Origin: Mesorhizobium sp. INR15
GTDB taxonomy: Bacteria; Pseudomonadota; Alphaproteobacteria; Rhizobiales; Rhizobiaceae
DNA: 64,000 nucleotides
Assembly (NCBI RefSeq): GCF_015500075.1
Contig: NZ_CP045496.1
Span: 5,652,001 to 5,716,000, forward strand
Reading direction: 5' to 3'
Shown: piece by piece, positions 52,645 through 61,430 of the stretch
Numbering within the stretch: the stretch's first letter is position 1
How the letters are laid out: each line of letters starts with the position of its first letter
The notes under the pieces: generated by a model
The model's database searches: none
Told to the model about the DNA's origin: nothing
The model's input: the letters and a program-made list of their open reading frames with translations, nothing else
Translations under genes and position numbers: made by a program

Positions 52645-54297
52645 TTACTTGATCTTCGGCAGCTGCTCCCACTGGTGGAAAGGCGGCGGCGAAGGCAATT
52701 GCCACTCAAGGGTCGTTGCACCTTCACCCCACGGATTGGCACCAGCCACCCGCTTCTTCTGGAAGGCTTCGAACACGCCGTAGAGGAAGATGGCGACGCC
52801 AACGGCCGAAATATACGAGCCGTAGGACGACACCATGTTCCAGCCGGCAAACGCGTCCGGATAGTCGATGGTACGACGCGGCATGCCGGCGAGGCCGAGG
52901 AAATGCTGCGGGAAGAAGATCAGGTTGACGCCGATGAAGGTGACCCAAAAATGGGTGTTGGCGATGGCAAAGGAGTACATGTAGCCCGTCATCTTCGGGA
53001 ACCAGTAGTACCAGCCGGCGAAGATGGCGAAGACCGCGCCCAGCGACAACACATAGTGGAAGTGGGCGATGACGAAATAGGTGTCGTGCAGCGACCGATC
53101 GAGGCCGGCATTGGCCAGCTGGACGCCGGTGACGCCGCCAATCGTGAACAGGAAGATGAAGCCCAATGCCCACATCATCGGCGGCTTCAGCGAGATCGAC
53201 CCGCCCCACATTGTGGCAATCCAGGAGAAGATCTTCACGCCCGTCGGCACCGCGATGACCATCGTGGCGAAGACGAAATAGCGCTGCGTGTCGAGCGACA
53301 GGCCGGTCGTATACATGTGGTGCGCCCAGACGATGAAGCCGACCGCGCCGATCGCCACCATCGCGTAGGCCATGCCAAGATAACCGAACACCGGCTTCTT
53401 GGAGAAGGTCGAGACGATGTGGCTGATGATGCCGAAGCCCGGCAGGATCAGAATGTAGACTTCCGGGTGACCGAAGAACCAGAACAGATGCTGGAACAGG
53501 ATCGGGTCGCCGCCACCATCAGGCGCGAAGAAGGTGGTGCCGAAGTTGCGGTCGGTCAAAAGCATGGTGATGGCGCCGGCCAACACCGGAAGCGACAACA
53601 GCAGCAGGAAGGCGGTGACCAGCACCGACCAGGCAAACAGCGGCATCTTGTGCAGCGTCATGCCCGGCGCGCGCATGTTGAAGATGGTTGTGATGAAGTT
53701 GATGGCGCCGAGGATCGACGAAGCGCCAGCAATGTGGATCGACAAGATCGCAAGATCCATTGCCGGTCCAGGCTGACCCGAAGTCGACAGCGGAGGATAG
53801 AGTGTCCAGCCGCCACCGACGCCATAGGCGCCCGGGGCACTCGGCATGAACATCGAGGAGAGCAGCAAGATGAAGGCCGGCGGCAGAAGCCAGAACGAGA
53901 TGTTGTTCATGCGCGGGAAAGCCATGTCCGGCGCACCGATCATGATCGGCACCATCCAGTTGGCAAAACCGCCGATCAGGGCGGGCATGACCATGAAGAA
54001 GATCATGATCAGCGCGTGGGCGGTCGCGAAGGCATTGTACATGCTCTTGCCGCCGTCAATCGCAGCATCGCCGTTCATGCCGTAGACCATCTGCGCCAGA
54101 CCGCTGAAAATCTGGATCCCCGGCTCCTGCAGCTCCATGCGGATGGCGACCGACAACGCGCCACCGACGATGCCCGCGAAAATCGCGAAGATCAGGTAGA
54201 GCGTGCCGATATCCTTGTGGTTGGTGGAATACACCCACCGGACCCAGCCGTGATACGGCTTGTGGTCGTGGTCGTCGTGAGCTGCAGCGTCTGCCAT
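52645..54297 (-). CDS. ctaD: Cytochrome c oxidase subunit I
   Basis: The 550-residue protein has twelve membrane helices and ligates heme a, heme a3 and CuB. It shows VYSTNHKDIGTLYL near 20-33, WFFGHPEVYILILPGFG with the CuB histidine and crosslinked tyrosine, WAHHMYTTGLS, and HFHYVLSLGA as heme ligands. EVYI marks the proton-channel glutamate of type A oxidases. ATG 54297 gives the usual MADAAAHDDHDH start. It follows ctaC by 38 bp. Confidence 0.97.
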   Translation of the reverse strand: MADAAAHDDHDHKPYHGWVRWVYSTNHKDIGTLYLIFAIFAGIVGGALSVAIRMELQEPGIQIFSGLAQMVYGMNGDAAIDGGKSMYNAFATAHALIMIFFMVMPALIGGFANWMVPIMIGAPDMAFPRMNNISFWLLPPAFILLLSSMFMPSAPGAYGVGGGWTLYPPLSTSGQPGPAMDLAILSIHIAGASSILGAINFITTIFNMRAPGMTLHKMPLFAWSVLVTAFLLLLSLPVLAGAITMLLTDRNFGTTFFAPDGGGDPILFQHLFWFFGHPEVYILILPGFGIISHIVSTFSKKPVFGYLGMAYAMVAIGAVGFIVWAHHMYTTGLSLDTQRYFVFATMVIAVPTGVKIFSWIATMWGGSISLKPPMMWALGFIFLFTIGGVTGVQLANAGLDRSLHDTYFVIAHFHYVLSLGAVFAIFAGWYYWFPKMTGYMYSFAIANTHFWVTFIGVNLIFFPQHFLGLAGMPRRTIDYPDAFAGWNMVSSYGSYISAVGVAIFLYGVFEAFQKKRVAGANPWGEGATTLEWQLPSPPPFHQWEQLPKIK

Positions 54298-54335
54298 GTT
54301 CCGCTCCGTTCCCTGAATCTTTTCTAGCCGCGGCA

Positions 54336-55232
54336 TCAGTTGCCGGCGGCCGCTACCTTGTTCGCGCTGTCGACCTCAGCCATCAGCGCCTTGTTTGCGC
54401 CAGGCAGGCTCGTTTTGGCTGCTGCCAGCCAGCTGGTGTATTGCGCGTCGGAAACGACACGGATAGCGATTGGCATGAAGGCGTGGTCCTTGCCGCAGAG
54501 CTGCGAGCACTGGCCGTAGTAGAGGCCTTCTTTGTCTGCCTTGAACCAGGTCTCGTTGGTGCGCCCCGGCACGGCATCGATCTTGATGCCGAAAGCGGGC
54601 ATGGCGAAGGAGTGGATGACGTCCGTTGCCGTCACCAGCACGCGGGTTGTTGTGTTGACCGGCACGACCATTTCGTTGTCGACAGCCAGCAGACGCGGAT
54701 AGACCTTGCGATCTTCCTTGCCGGCGGATGTCCGGTCACCTTCTTGGAGGATGGCGGAATTGAACGTAAGCGTGTCCTTGGTCTGATATTCGTAGTCCCA
54801 GTTCCACTGGTTGCCAGTGGCCTTGATGGTCAGCTTTGCTTCTTCCGGCGGCGTGTACTGCGCGGTCAGCAACTGAAACGAAGGAATGGCGATGCAAAGC
54901 AGGATGACCACCGGCCCAACCGTCCAGATCACCTCGATCAGCGTGTTGTGGCTGGTCTTGGAGGGGACGGGGTTGGCGCTCGCCCGGAATTTGATGATGC
55001 AATAGGCGATAAGGCACAGAACCAGAATGGTGATCGGAACGATGAACCACATCGTGTAGTTTCCGAACCACTCGATCTGCCGCATCATGTCGGTCGCAGG
55101 CTCCTGGAAGCCGGTCTCCCAATCCTTGGGCTGATCCGCGTAGGCGGATGTGCCGGCGAAAAACGTGGCAGCGGCCCCAGCACTTGCTAGAAAATTGGCG
55201 CTTGCTCGGAATTTTCTCATCGCCCTCATCAT
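54336..55232 (-). CDS. ctaC: Cytochrome c oxidase subunit II
   Basis: The 298-residue protein has a signal peptide ending near FAGTSAYA (about 32), two membrane helices (about 60-80 and 105-125) and a CuA cupredoxin domain. The CuA site is in SQLCGKDHAFMPI: the preceding CSQLC pair and the histidine coordinate two coppers. WNWDYEYQTKD is the aromatic cytochrome c docking strand. Three in-frame ATGs (55232, 55229, 55220) are possible. It is the first gene of the oxidase operon. Confidence 0.96.
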   Translation of the reverse strand: MMRAMRKFRASANFLASAGAAATFFAGTSAYADQPKDWETGFQEPATDMMRQIEWFGNYTMWFIVPITILVLCLIAYCIIKFRASANPVPSKTSHNTLIEVIWTVGPVVILLCIAIPSFQLLTAQYTPPEEAKLTIKATGNQWNWDYEYQTKDTLTFNSAILQEGDRTSAGKEDRKVYPRLLAVDNEMVVPVNTTTRVLVTATDVIHSFAMPAFGIKIDAVPGRTNETWFKADKEGLYYGQCSQLCGKDHAFMPIAIRVVSDAQYTSWLAAAKTSLPGANKALMAEVDSANKVAAAGN

Positions 55233-55606
55233 CTCCCAGTTCCTCGCGGCCGTGGTGCGAGAATATCGAACAGTGCCGGGACGGGAATCCCGACATTTTC
55301 AAGGTGGTTCAAACCATACTCTTTTTCCCTCCGCAAGAAAGGAGCGGAGGAAACTGTGCGGCATTTTTGCGCGCAAGCCCGGATGTGCCTTTGAAGTGCG
55401 CCGCGGCGCGGACGAATCGCCTAGTGTCGGCCGGCCGCCGCATTCCGGCGGGTCCGCCATGCCAAACCCTCGAGATCGTCGCAATTCGGGCGAAATTGGC
55501 AAGGAAAAGCGCTGCATTGGCTTATTTGGGGGCAGACCGGCTGGGGTCTTGTCCTTTACTTGGCTTTGGCGCGGCTTAAAGTGCCGTGATTCGTAATGGA
55601 GCCGTC
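55233..55606. other. 374-bp divergent control region between ctaC and ialB
   Basis: The gap must hold promoters for both sides. I saw a 6-bp stem CCTCCG/CGGAGG at 55328-55350 and a 6-bp stem CCGCCG/CGGCGG at 55435-55451, the first within reach of the ctaC leader. No convincing -35/-10 pair and no FNR-type TTGAT-N4-ATCAA box was found. Confidence 0.5.
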
Positions 55607-56137
55607 ATGAACCCTTGGCTTTCGAGACACTTGGCAAAGGCGATCTTTCTCGCCGCCTTGTCGGGAATCGCTTTGTCCGGGATCAGCCAGGCCAATGCCG
55701 CGCAACCGAGCGGCACGGTGCGCTCGACACATGGGGCGTGGTCGATCATCTGCGACACACCGGCTGGCGCCACGTCGGAACAATGCGTCATGATGCAGAA
55801 TGTCGTTGCCGAAGACCGCCCGGAGATGGGGCTGTCGGTCGTCGTTCTGCGCACCGCCGACAACAAGGCTGAAATCCTGCGCGTGCTGGCCCCCCTCGGC
55901 GTTCTGTTGCCCAACGGGCTTGGCCTCAATGTCGACGGCAAGGATATCGGCCGCGCCTATTTCGTGCGCTGCTTCCAGGACGGCTGCTACGCCGAGGTCA
56001 TTCTCGAAAAGCCGCTGCTCGACACGCTGAAGACTGGAACATCCGCGACTTTCATCGTCTTCCAGACGCCGGAAGAAGGCATTGGCATTCCCGTCGACCT
56101 CAAGGGTTTTGCCGACGGTTTCGCGGCCCTGCCCTGA
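55607..56137 (+). CDS. Invasion-associated locus B (IalB) family protein
   Basis: The 176-residue exported protein has a signal peptide (1-33, ISQANA) and the IalB domain: HGAWSIICDTPAGATSEQCVMMQ with paired cysteines, then YFVRCFQDGCYAEVILEKPLL and ATFIVFQTPEEGIGIPVDLKGF. IalB aids erythrocyte entry in Bartonella; in free-living Rhizobiales the role is unknown. TGGAG precedes ATG 55607. It is divergent from ctaC. Confidence 0.9.
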   Translation: MNPWLSRHLAKAIFLAALSGIALSGISQANAAQPSGTVRSTHGAWSIICDTPAGATSEQCVMMQNVVAEDRPEMGLSVVVLRTADNKAEILRVLAPLGVLLPNGLGLNVDGKDIGRAYFVRCFQDGCYAEVILEKPLLDTLKTGTSATFIVFQTPEEGIGIPVDLKGFADGFAALP

Positions 56138-56209
56138 CCCCCACATCTTGCGCCGAAGCCGATCCTGGAGCAGAATTCGGCTCGGTGTAAGCTTGGCGTG
56201 GGGACCTCA

Positions 56210-56677
56210 ATGCGCTCATTTTCTCTGGTGACGGCAGTCGGCGTGCCTATGGCCGCTGCGATCTCTTTTGCTCGAGCCGAGGATACCGAAGTCCTCAAAA
56301 TACTCGACCCAACAGTCATCGTGGATTTGGCGAAGGGTTACGGCTCGGCCAAGCTCGACAAGGACGACAGTGGCGACCCTATGGTCTCCGGCCGGCTCGA
56401 GGGCGTGAAGTACGTGATCTACTTCTATGGTTGCGACAACCACGAGAAGTGCAAATCGCTACAGTTCTCGGCGGGCTATACCGATGCCTTCACCGCCGAA
56501 CAGGCCAATGAGTGGAACAAGAAATACCGCTGGATCAAGGCCTATTCCGGCGAAGGCTCGAACTTCAAGATGGATGTCAGCTTTGTCGGCGGCATCACCC
56601 GCGCCAATCTCGAAGAGCAGTTCTCGACCTGGGATTCGCTGATGAGCGACATCAAGAGCTTCGTCAACGCGAAGTAG
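56210..56677 (+). CDS. Exported YbjN-domain protein
   Basis: The 155-residue protein has a signal peptide (1-22, AISFARA) and a YbjN-type sensory fold (about 30-150). Visible are LDPTVIVDLAKGYGSAKLDKDD, IYFYGCDNHEKCKSLQFSAGY and FSTWDSLMSDIKSF. YbjN proteins are implicated in stress responses and motility control in enterobacteria; here only the domain is evident. ATG 56210 is chosen over GTG 56198. It is on the same strand as ialB and tldD. Confidence 0.8.
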   Translation: MRSFSLVTAVGVPMAAAISFARAEDTEVLKILDPTVIVDLAKGYGSAKLDKDDSGDPMVSGRLEGVKYVIYFYGCDNHEKCKSLQFSAGYTDAFTAEQANEWNKKYRWIKAYSGEGSNFKMDVSFVGGITRANLEEQFSTWDSLMSDIKSFVNAK

Positions 56678-56779
56678 CACCTTGTCGCCAATTGGCTGAC
56701 ATGATCGTCATTGGCGATTGTCTGGACGCGCCTTCGCGCCTACATCGTGGCAAACACAATTCCCGCGGATGGATGCGCC

Positions 56780-58192
56780 ATGAACAGCCTGATCGGCCAA
56801 TTCGACATTTCCGACGATCGCATCAAGCAGATCGTTGCAGACACCATCAACGGCGCCGATGACGGCGAGCTTTTTCTGGAATACAGCGAAAGCGAAGCGC
56901 TGATGTTCGACAATGGCCGGCTGAAAACCGCCAATTTCAACACCGACCAGGGTTTTGGCCTCCGCGCGGTCGCCGGCGAGGCCAGCGGCTACGCCCATTC
57001 CAGCGACCTCTCAGAAGCTTCGCTGCTGCGCGCCGCCGACGCCGTCTCGACGGTCAAGGGCGGCTACTCCGGCACGCTTGCCGCAGCCCCTGCCCGCACC
57101 AACCGCCATCTCTATGGCGAGGAGAACCCGATCCCCTCGCCCTCCTTCGAGACCAAGGCAAAGTTGCTGCAGGAAATCGACGCGTGGCTGCGCGGCGAAG
57201 ACCCGCGCGTGCGGCAGGTGTCGGCATCGCTGACGTCGTCATGGCAGCATGTCGAAATCGTTCGCGCCGACGGCCATGTGGTGCGCGACATCCGCCCGCT
57301 GGTGCGGATCAACGTTTCGGTTGTGGTCGGCGACGGCGACCGCCAGGAGAGCGGCTCCTACGGCATGGGCGGCCGCAAGGCTTTCGGTGAATTCCTCGTC
57401 GAGGACAGCTGGAAGCACGCCGCGAAGGAGGCGCTGAGGCAAGCGCTGGTCAATCTCGAGGCGATACCCGCGCCGGCTGGCACTTTCGATATCGTGCTGT
57501 CGAATGGCTGGCCGGGTGTCATGCTGCACGAGGCGGTTGGCCATGGGCTGGAGGGCGATTTCAATCGCAAGAAGACCTCGGCCTTCGCCGGCCTGCTTGG
57601 CCAGCAGGTCGCCGCCAAGGGCGTCACCGTGGTGGATGATGGCACCATGCCTGAACGCCGCGGTTCGCTCACAGTCGATGACGAAGGCACGCCGTCGGCC
57701 CGCAACGTGCTGATCGAGGACGGCAAGCTGGTTGGCTACATGCAGGATCGCCAGAACGCCCGACTGATGGGCATGAAGGCAACCGGCAACGGGCGGCGCG
57801 AAGGCTATGCCCACCAGCCGATGCCACGCATGACCAACACCTACATGACATCAGGCGACATGGAGCCGGACGAAATCATCGCCTCGGTCAAAAACGGCAT
57901 CTATGCCGTCTCCTTCGGCGGCGGCCAGGTCGACATCACCTCGGGAAAATTCGTCTTCGGCTGCACCGAGGCCTACATGATCGAGAACGGCAAGGTGACA
58001 CAACCGATCAAGGGCGCCATGCTGATCGGCAATGGCCCGGATGCCATGCACCGCGTGTCGATGATCGGCAATGACATGAAGCTCGATACCGGCATCGGCA
58101 TGTGCGGCAAGGCTGGCCAGGGCGTTCCGGTCGGCGTTGGCCAGCCGCATCTCAGAATGGACCAGATGACGGTGGGCGGCACACGGGTTTGA
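56780..58192 (+). CDS. tldD: Metalloprotease TldD
   Basis: The 470-residue protein is the catalytic subunit of the TldD/TldE (PmbA) protease, which matures peptides such as microcin B17 and degrades the CcdA antitoxin. The zinc motif HEAVGHGLEGDF lies near 255-266, with a distal cysteine in KFVFGCTEAYMI. It starts at ATG 56780, where the normal N-terminus MNSLIGQFDIS begins. PmbA is not in the window. The gene lies near oxidase genes, which is common in Rhizobiales. Confidence 0.95.
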   Translation: MNSLIGQFDISDDRIKQIVADTINGADDGELFLEYSESEALMFDNGRLKTANFNTDQGFGLRAVAGEASGYAHSSDLSEASLLRAADAVSTVKGGYSGTLAAAPARTNRHLYGEENPIPSPSFETKAKLLQEIDAWLRGEDPRVRQVSASLTSSWQHVEIVRADGHVVRDIRPLVRINVSVVVGDGDRQESGSYGMGGRKAFGEFLVEDSWKHAAKEALRQALVNLEAIPAPAGTFDIVLSNGWPGVMLHEAVGHGLEGDFNRKKTSAFAGLLGQQVAAKGVTVVDDGTMPERRGSLTVDDEGTPSARNVLIEDGKLVGYMQDRQNARLMGMKATGNGRREGYAHQPMPRMTNTYMTSGDMEPDEIIASVKNGIYAVSFGGGQVDITSGKFVFGCTEAYMIENGKVTQPIKGAMLIGNGPDAMHRVSMIGNDMKLDTGIGMCGKAGQGVPVGVGQPHLRMDQMTVGGTRV

Positions 58193-58214
58193 GGGCCGCC
58201 GGCAACGAAATGGT

Positions 58215-58243
58215 TTGAACTCAATGCGCAGCTGCGGTATCTT
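58215..58243 (+). promoter_or_regulatory. Promoter of the vapBC operon
   Basis: TTGAAC (58215-58220) and TATCTT (58238-58243) are separated by exactly 17 bp, 30 bp ahead of the vapB ATG. It is among the best sigma70-like pairs seen in the window. Confidence 0.55.
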
Positions 58244-58273
58244 ACGTTTGTCTTACTTCTGAGGATTGCCGTT

Positions 58274-58549
58274 ATGGCTGCTGCGGAAAAGCTCACGACC
58301 ATCGTCTCGACCAAGGGGCAGGTCATCCTGCCCAGTGCAATCCGCAAACGGAGGGACTGGGGCGCCGGCACACGCCTGCTGGTAGAGGATACTCCGGAAG
58401 GAGTGTTGTTGAGACCGACGACGGCCTTTGCAGAAACGCGGCCAGAGGATGTGTTTGCTTCTTTACCTCACGGCTGCAAACCGAAAACGCTGGGGGAAAT
58501 GGACGCGGGTGTGCTCGCCGAGGCGCGGCGGCGTCATGCTCGCGATTGA
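58274..58549 (+). CDS. vapB: AbrB/MazE-type antitoxin (VapB)
   Basis: The 91-residue protein has an N-terminal SpoVT/AbrB DNA-binding barrel: TIVSTKGQVILPSAIRKRRDWGAGTRLLVEDT at about 9-40. The tail (about 50-91) should neutralise the toxin by binding its active site. It probably autorepresses the operon together with VapC. AGGA lies before ATG 58274. It overlaps vapC by 14 bp, the normal toxin-antitoxin layout. Confidence 0.92.
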   Translation: MAAAEKLTTIVSTKGQVILPSAIRKRRDWGAGTRLLVEDTPEGVLLRPTTAFAETRPEDVFASLPHGCKPKTLGEMDAGVLAEARRRHARD

Positions 58550-58925
58550 TACCAACCTCGTCGTTCGCTACCTGACAGGCGATCATCCGAAGCAGTCTCC
58601 GCGCGCCCGGGCTCTGATCGATGGCCAACCGGTGTTTGTCGCCGTCACGGTAGTCCTGGAGGTCGAATGGGTGCTGCGGAGCGCCTATGGCTATGCTCTG
58701 CCCGAAATAGCCAGAGCGCTGCGGGCGTTCGGTGGGCTTCCGACCGTTGAAATGGAAGACGCCACGATCGTCTCTTCCGCGCTTGATCTGGCCGACGCAG
58801 GAATGGATTTCGCGGATGCTCTTCATCTTGGTAAGTCGGCGCATTGTACGGGATTTGCAACTTTTGATCGCAAATTGATCAAAGCCGCGCACGCGGCTGG
58901 CCACGAGAGCGTCCACGAAGCCTAG
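58536..58925 (+). CDS. vapC: PIN-domain RNase toxin (VapC)
   Basis: The 129-residue PIN protein has the acidic centre intact: Asp5 in LAIDTNLVVRY, a glutamate in LEVEWVLRSA (about 42-44), aspartates in DAGMDFADALHLG (about 90-95) and ATFDRKLIKAA. It is predicted to cleave tRNA or mRNA when freed from VapB. ATG 58536 lies inside the end of vapB; no longer start is needed. It is convergent with the rRNA methyltransferase gene, 20 bp away. Confidence 0.92.
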   Translation: MLAIDTNLVVRYLTGDHPKQSPRARALIDGQPVFVAVTVVLEVEWVLRSAYGYALPEIARALRAFGGLPTVEMEDATIVSSALDLADAGMDFADALHLGKSAHCTGFATFDRKLIKAAHAAGHESVHEA

Positions 58926-58945
58926 CAACTTGCCACGTACGCGGC

Positions 58946-60187
58946 CTAACGCCTTCGCTTCGGCTTCTCCAGCAAGGCAACCGCCTCGACATGCGAAGAC
59001 CAGAGAAACTGGTCGATCGGCGTTACGCTTTTCAAGACATAGCCGCCGTCGAGCAGAATGCGCAGATCCCGGGCCAGCGTCACGGGGTTGCAGGACACGG
59101 CAGCGACAAACGGAACATCGGAGCGGGCGATCTGCTTCGACTGATCCTCGGCGCCGGCGCGCGGCGGGTCGAACACAAGACCATCGAAAGCGTTCAGTTC
59201 CTTGAATGTCAGCGGGCGGCGGAACAGATCGCGGCGTTCGCCTGTTACCCGCCTCAGCCCGGTGGCGAAACGCGCGCCCCGGTCCAGCGCCGAAAGGGCT
59301 GGTGCGTCGCCCTCCACCGCGTGGACTTCCGATTTCGCCGCAAGCCGTAGCGCAAAGCTGCCGCAACCGGCGAAAAGGTCCGTGACCTTCTTGGCGCGCT
59401 TCAGGTGTCCGCCGACAATGTCGGCCATCGCCTGTTCGGCTGCCTCGGTTGCCTGCAGGAACGCGCCCGGCGGAATGGCGACAGCAACAGCGCCGAACAT
59501 GACCACCGGCTTCTTCGGCTCGATGATGATTTCATCGTCGATCGAAAGCCGGGCGAGCCCTTGTGCCATGACGAAATTGGAGGCAACCCGACGCTGGTTC
59601 TCGCCGAGCTTGCCTGACTCGTAGGCTGCTACATCAAGCCCTGAACCGGTCACCGTGACCGCCAGCCGGAACGATCTGGTGGTAGCACATATCAGCTCGC
59701 AGAGTGCCTTCAGGCGATCAAGCGCTGCGACGATCTCAGGCACGGAGATCGAGCATTCATCAATGGAAATTATTTCCGGAGACAGATGGCGGTGGAAGCC
59801 GAGCAGCATCCCCGTATCGGTCCGCCGCGCGGCAAGCACGACACGGCGGCGCGTGTGCGGTGCGCAAGCAACCAGTTCAGCAACATCCTCATCTGCCGCG
59901 ACGCCTTTCAAGGCATGTACGACCTTGCCGCGTTTCCACTGGCGATAGGCCTCGGCTTCGAGATGCTGGAGGGCACAGCCGCCACATTCGGTGAAATGGC
60001 GGCATGTGGGATCAATACGCTGCGGCGAAGCTTCCAGCACCGCCATCAGCATCGCGCGGTCTTTTTCACGCGCGGCGGTGACCGTTTCGCCTGGCAGCGT
60101 GAAGGGGATGAACAGATCGCCGCTCTCGGTCTCGGCGATGCCGTCGCCCTGCGACCCCAGTTTCCGTATTGTGAAACGTGTGCTCAT
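58946..60187 (-). CDS. RlmD/TrmA-type RNA (uracil-5-)methyltransferase
   Basis: The 413-residue protein methylates C5 of a uracil in RNA, probably in 23S rRNA. It has an N-terminal TRAM-like part (FTIRKLGSQGDGIAE), an iron-sulfur motif CRHFTECGGCALQHL (cysteines near 62, 68, 71), the SAM motif DLFAGCGSFALRLA and the catalytic cysteine in AVSCNPVTLARDL. The family includes RlmD, RlmC and TrmA, and the exact target uridine is uncertain. ATG 60187 overlaps the tlyA stop by 4 bp. Confidence 0.9.
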   Translation of the reverse strand: MSTRFTIRKLGSQGDGIAETESGDLFIPFTLPGETVTAAREKDRAMLMAVLEASPQRIDPTCRHFTECGGCALQHLEAEAYRQWKRGKVVHALKGVAADEDVAELVACAPHTRRRVVLAARRTDTGMLLGFHRHLSPEIISIDECSISVPEIVAALDRLKALCELICATTRSFRLAVTVTGSGLDVAAYESGKLGENQRRVASNFVMAQGLARLSIDDEIIIEPKKPVVMFGAVAVAIPPGAFLQATEAAEQAMADIVGGHLKRAKKVTDLFAGCGSFALRLAAKSEVHAVEGDAPALSALDRGARFATGLRRVTGERRDLFRRPLTFKELNAFDGLVFDPPRAGAEDQSKQIARSDVPFVAAVSCNPVTLARDLRILLDGGYVLKSVTPIDQFLWSSHVEAVALLEKPKRRR

Positions 60188-60948
60188 CGGTCCTTGATCC
60201 CTCCGAGCAGAAACTCGCGGTTGCCGTCGCCGCCTTCGATGGGCGACAGGTGCAGTCCAAGCGAACGCCAGCCCGGAACAGCATCCAGCCAATCCTGCAG
60301 CAGGCCGGCGACACGGGCGGCGTCATAGGGGTCTTTCAACAGGCCACCCTTGCCGATAGCCTCACGGCCCGCCTCAAACTGCGGCTTGACCAAAAACACG
60401 GCGCTTGCACCGCTTTTTGCCAAGGCGAGAGCCGGCGGAAGCGCCAGTTTCAGCGAAATAAAGCTGACGTCGGAAACGATGAAATCCGGAACGCGGTCAG
60501 CAAGATCGGCGCCGGAGAGATCGCGGGCATTCAGGCCCTCGACGACGGTCACGCGCGGGTCATCGCCAACGGTCGGGTGCATCTGGCCATGACCGACATC
60601 GATCGCGGTGATATGAGCGGCACCCCGCTCGAGCAGGACCTGCGTGAAACCACCGGTCGAGGCGCCTATGTCAAGCGCTTCACAGCCGGCGGGATTGAGA
60701 CCGAAATGATCGAGACCGCCGATGAGCTTCAACGCCGCGCGGGACACGTAGCCTTGCGCGGGGTCGTCGATGGCGATGAGACAGTTCGGCGAGACATTCT
60801 GACCAGGCTTGCGGGCGACGTCGCCATCAATCGTCACGGTCCCGCGTTCAACCGCGTCACGGGCGCGGGAACGGCTGGCAAACAGGCCGCGCTGGACGAG
60901 CAGGTCGTCGAGCCGCTGGCGTGTGCTGGCTGGCAGAGGGGAGTTCAT
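60184..60948 (-). CDS. tlyA: TlyA family rRNA methyltransferase/hemolysin
   Basis: The 254-residue protein has an N-terminal S4 RNA-binding domain (RLDDLLVQRGLFASRSRARDAV at 12-33) and a C-terminal FtsJ-like SAM domain: ALDIGASTGGFTQVLLERGA near 91-110, IVSDVSFISLKLALPPAL and FLVKPQFEAGRE. TlyA methylates 16S and 23S rRNA cytidines (2'-O) in some bacteria. It is cotranscribed with the next methyltransferase gene. Confidence 0.93.
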   Translation of the reverse strand: MNSPLPASTRQRLDDLLVQRGLFASRSRARDAVERGTVTIDGDVARKPGQNVSPNCLIAIDDPAQGYVSRAALKLIGGLDHFGLNPAGCEALDIGASTGGFTQVLLERGAAHITAIDVGHGQMHPTVGDDPRVTVVEGLNARDLSGADLADRVPDFIVSDVSFISLKLALPPALALAKSGASAVFLVKPQFEAGREAIGKGGLLKDPYDAARVAGLLQDWLDAVPGWRSLGLHLSPIEGGDGNREFLLGGIKDR

Positions 60949-60988
60949 CGGCCTTCATGGCGAAAGCCGGGCCGTTAGGCAAGCGTCG

Positions 60989-61282
60989 TCAAAAAATGGT
61001 TCTGGAAACCCGCCGCTCGACGGCTGGTACCAAACCATCATCTAGATAGCCTGACGCTTCCTTGCGCGAACGCTCGGCCGGGATGGATGGCGCGGTGACT
61101 GCCTCCGGTACGACCACCAATTGCGGGACCTGCTTGTAGGAGAAGCCGCCGCGGATATCGCCCATCTTGCTGGCGACGATGCCCTTCACGGCGTTTTCTA
61201 AATTCCGGTCATAGCGCGTTTCGGCGGAGGCCGGCGCGGCGATGACGGCACAAAGCACCGCGCCGCATAGAAGCGTTCTCAT
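60989..61282 (-). CDS. Small exported protein of unknown function
   Basis: The 97-residue protein has a clear signal peptide (1-20, VIAAPASA) and then a short charged mature part (RYDRNLENAVKGIVASKMGD ... PQLVVVPEAVTA). A GGGAGAT site lies ahead of ATG 61282. I recognise no family. It lies between dxs and tlyA on the same strand, 40 bp before tlyA. Confidence 0.65.
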   Translation of the reverse strand: MRTLLCGAVLCAVIAAPASAETRYDRNLENAVKGIVASKMGDIRGGFSYKQVPQLVVVPEAVTAPSIPAERSRKEASGYLDDGLVPAVERRVSRTIF

Positions 61283-61430
61283 TGTTCTTATCTCCCTGCC
61301 TGATCATGATCTAGCAGGACGCCGTTGAAAAACGGCCAAGAGACACGGTAAGCAAACTACCAAACAGAAGCGTAAACAATGTGTTACGACTGCTTGCCGG
61401 CAAACCGATTCAACAGCTTGAGATTTTGAT

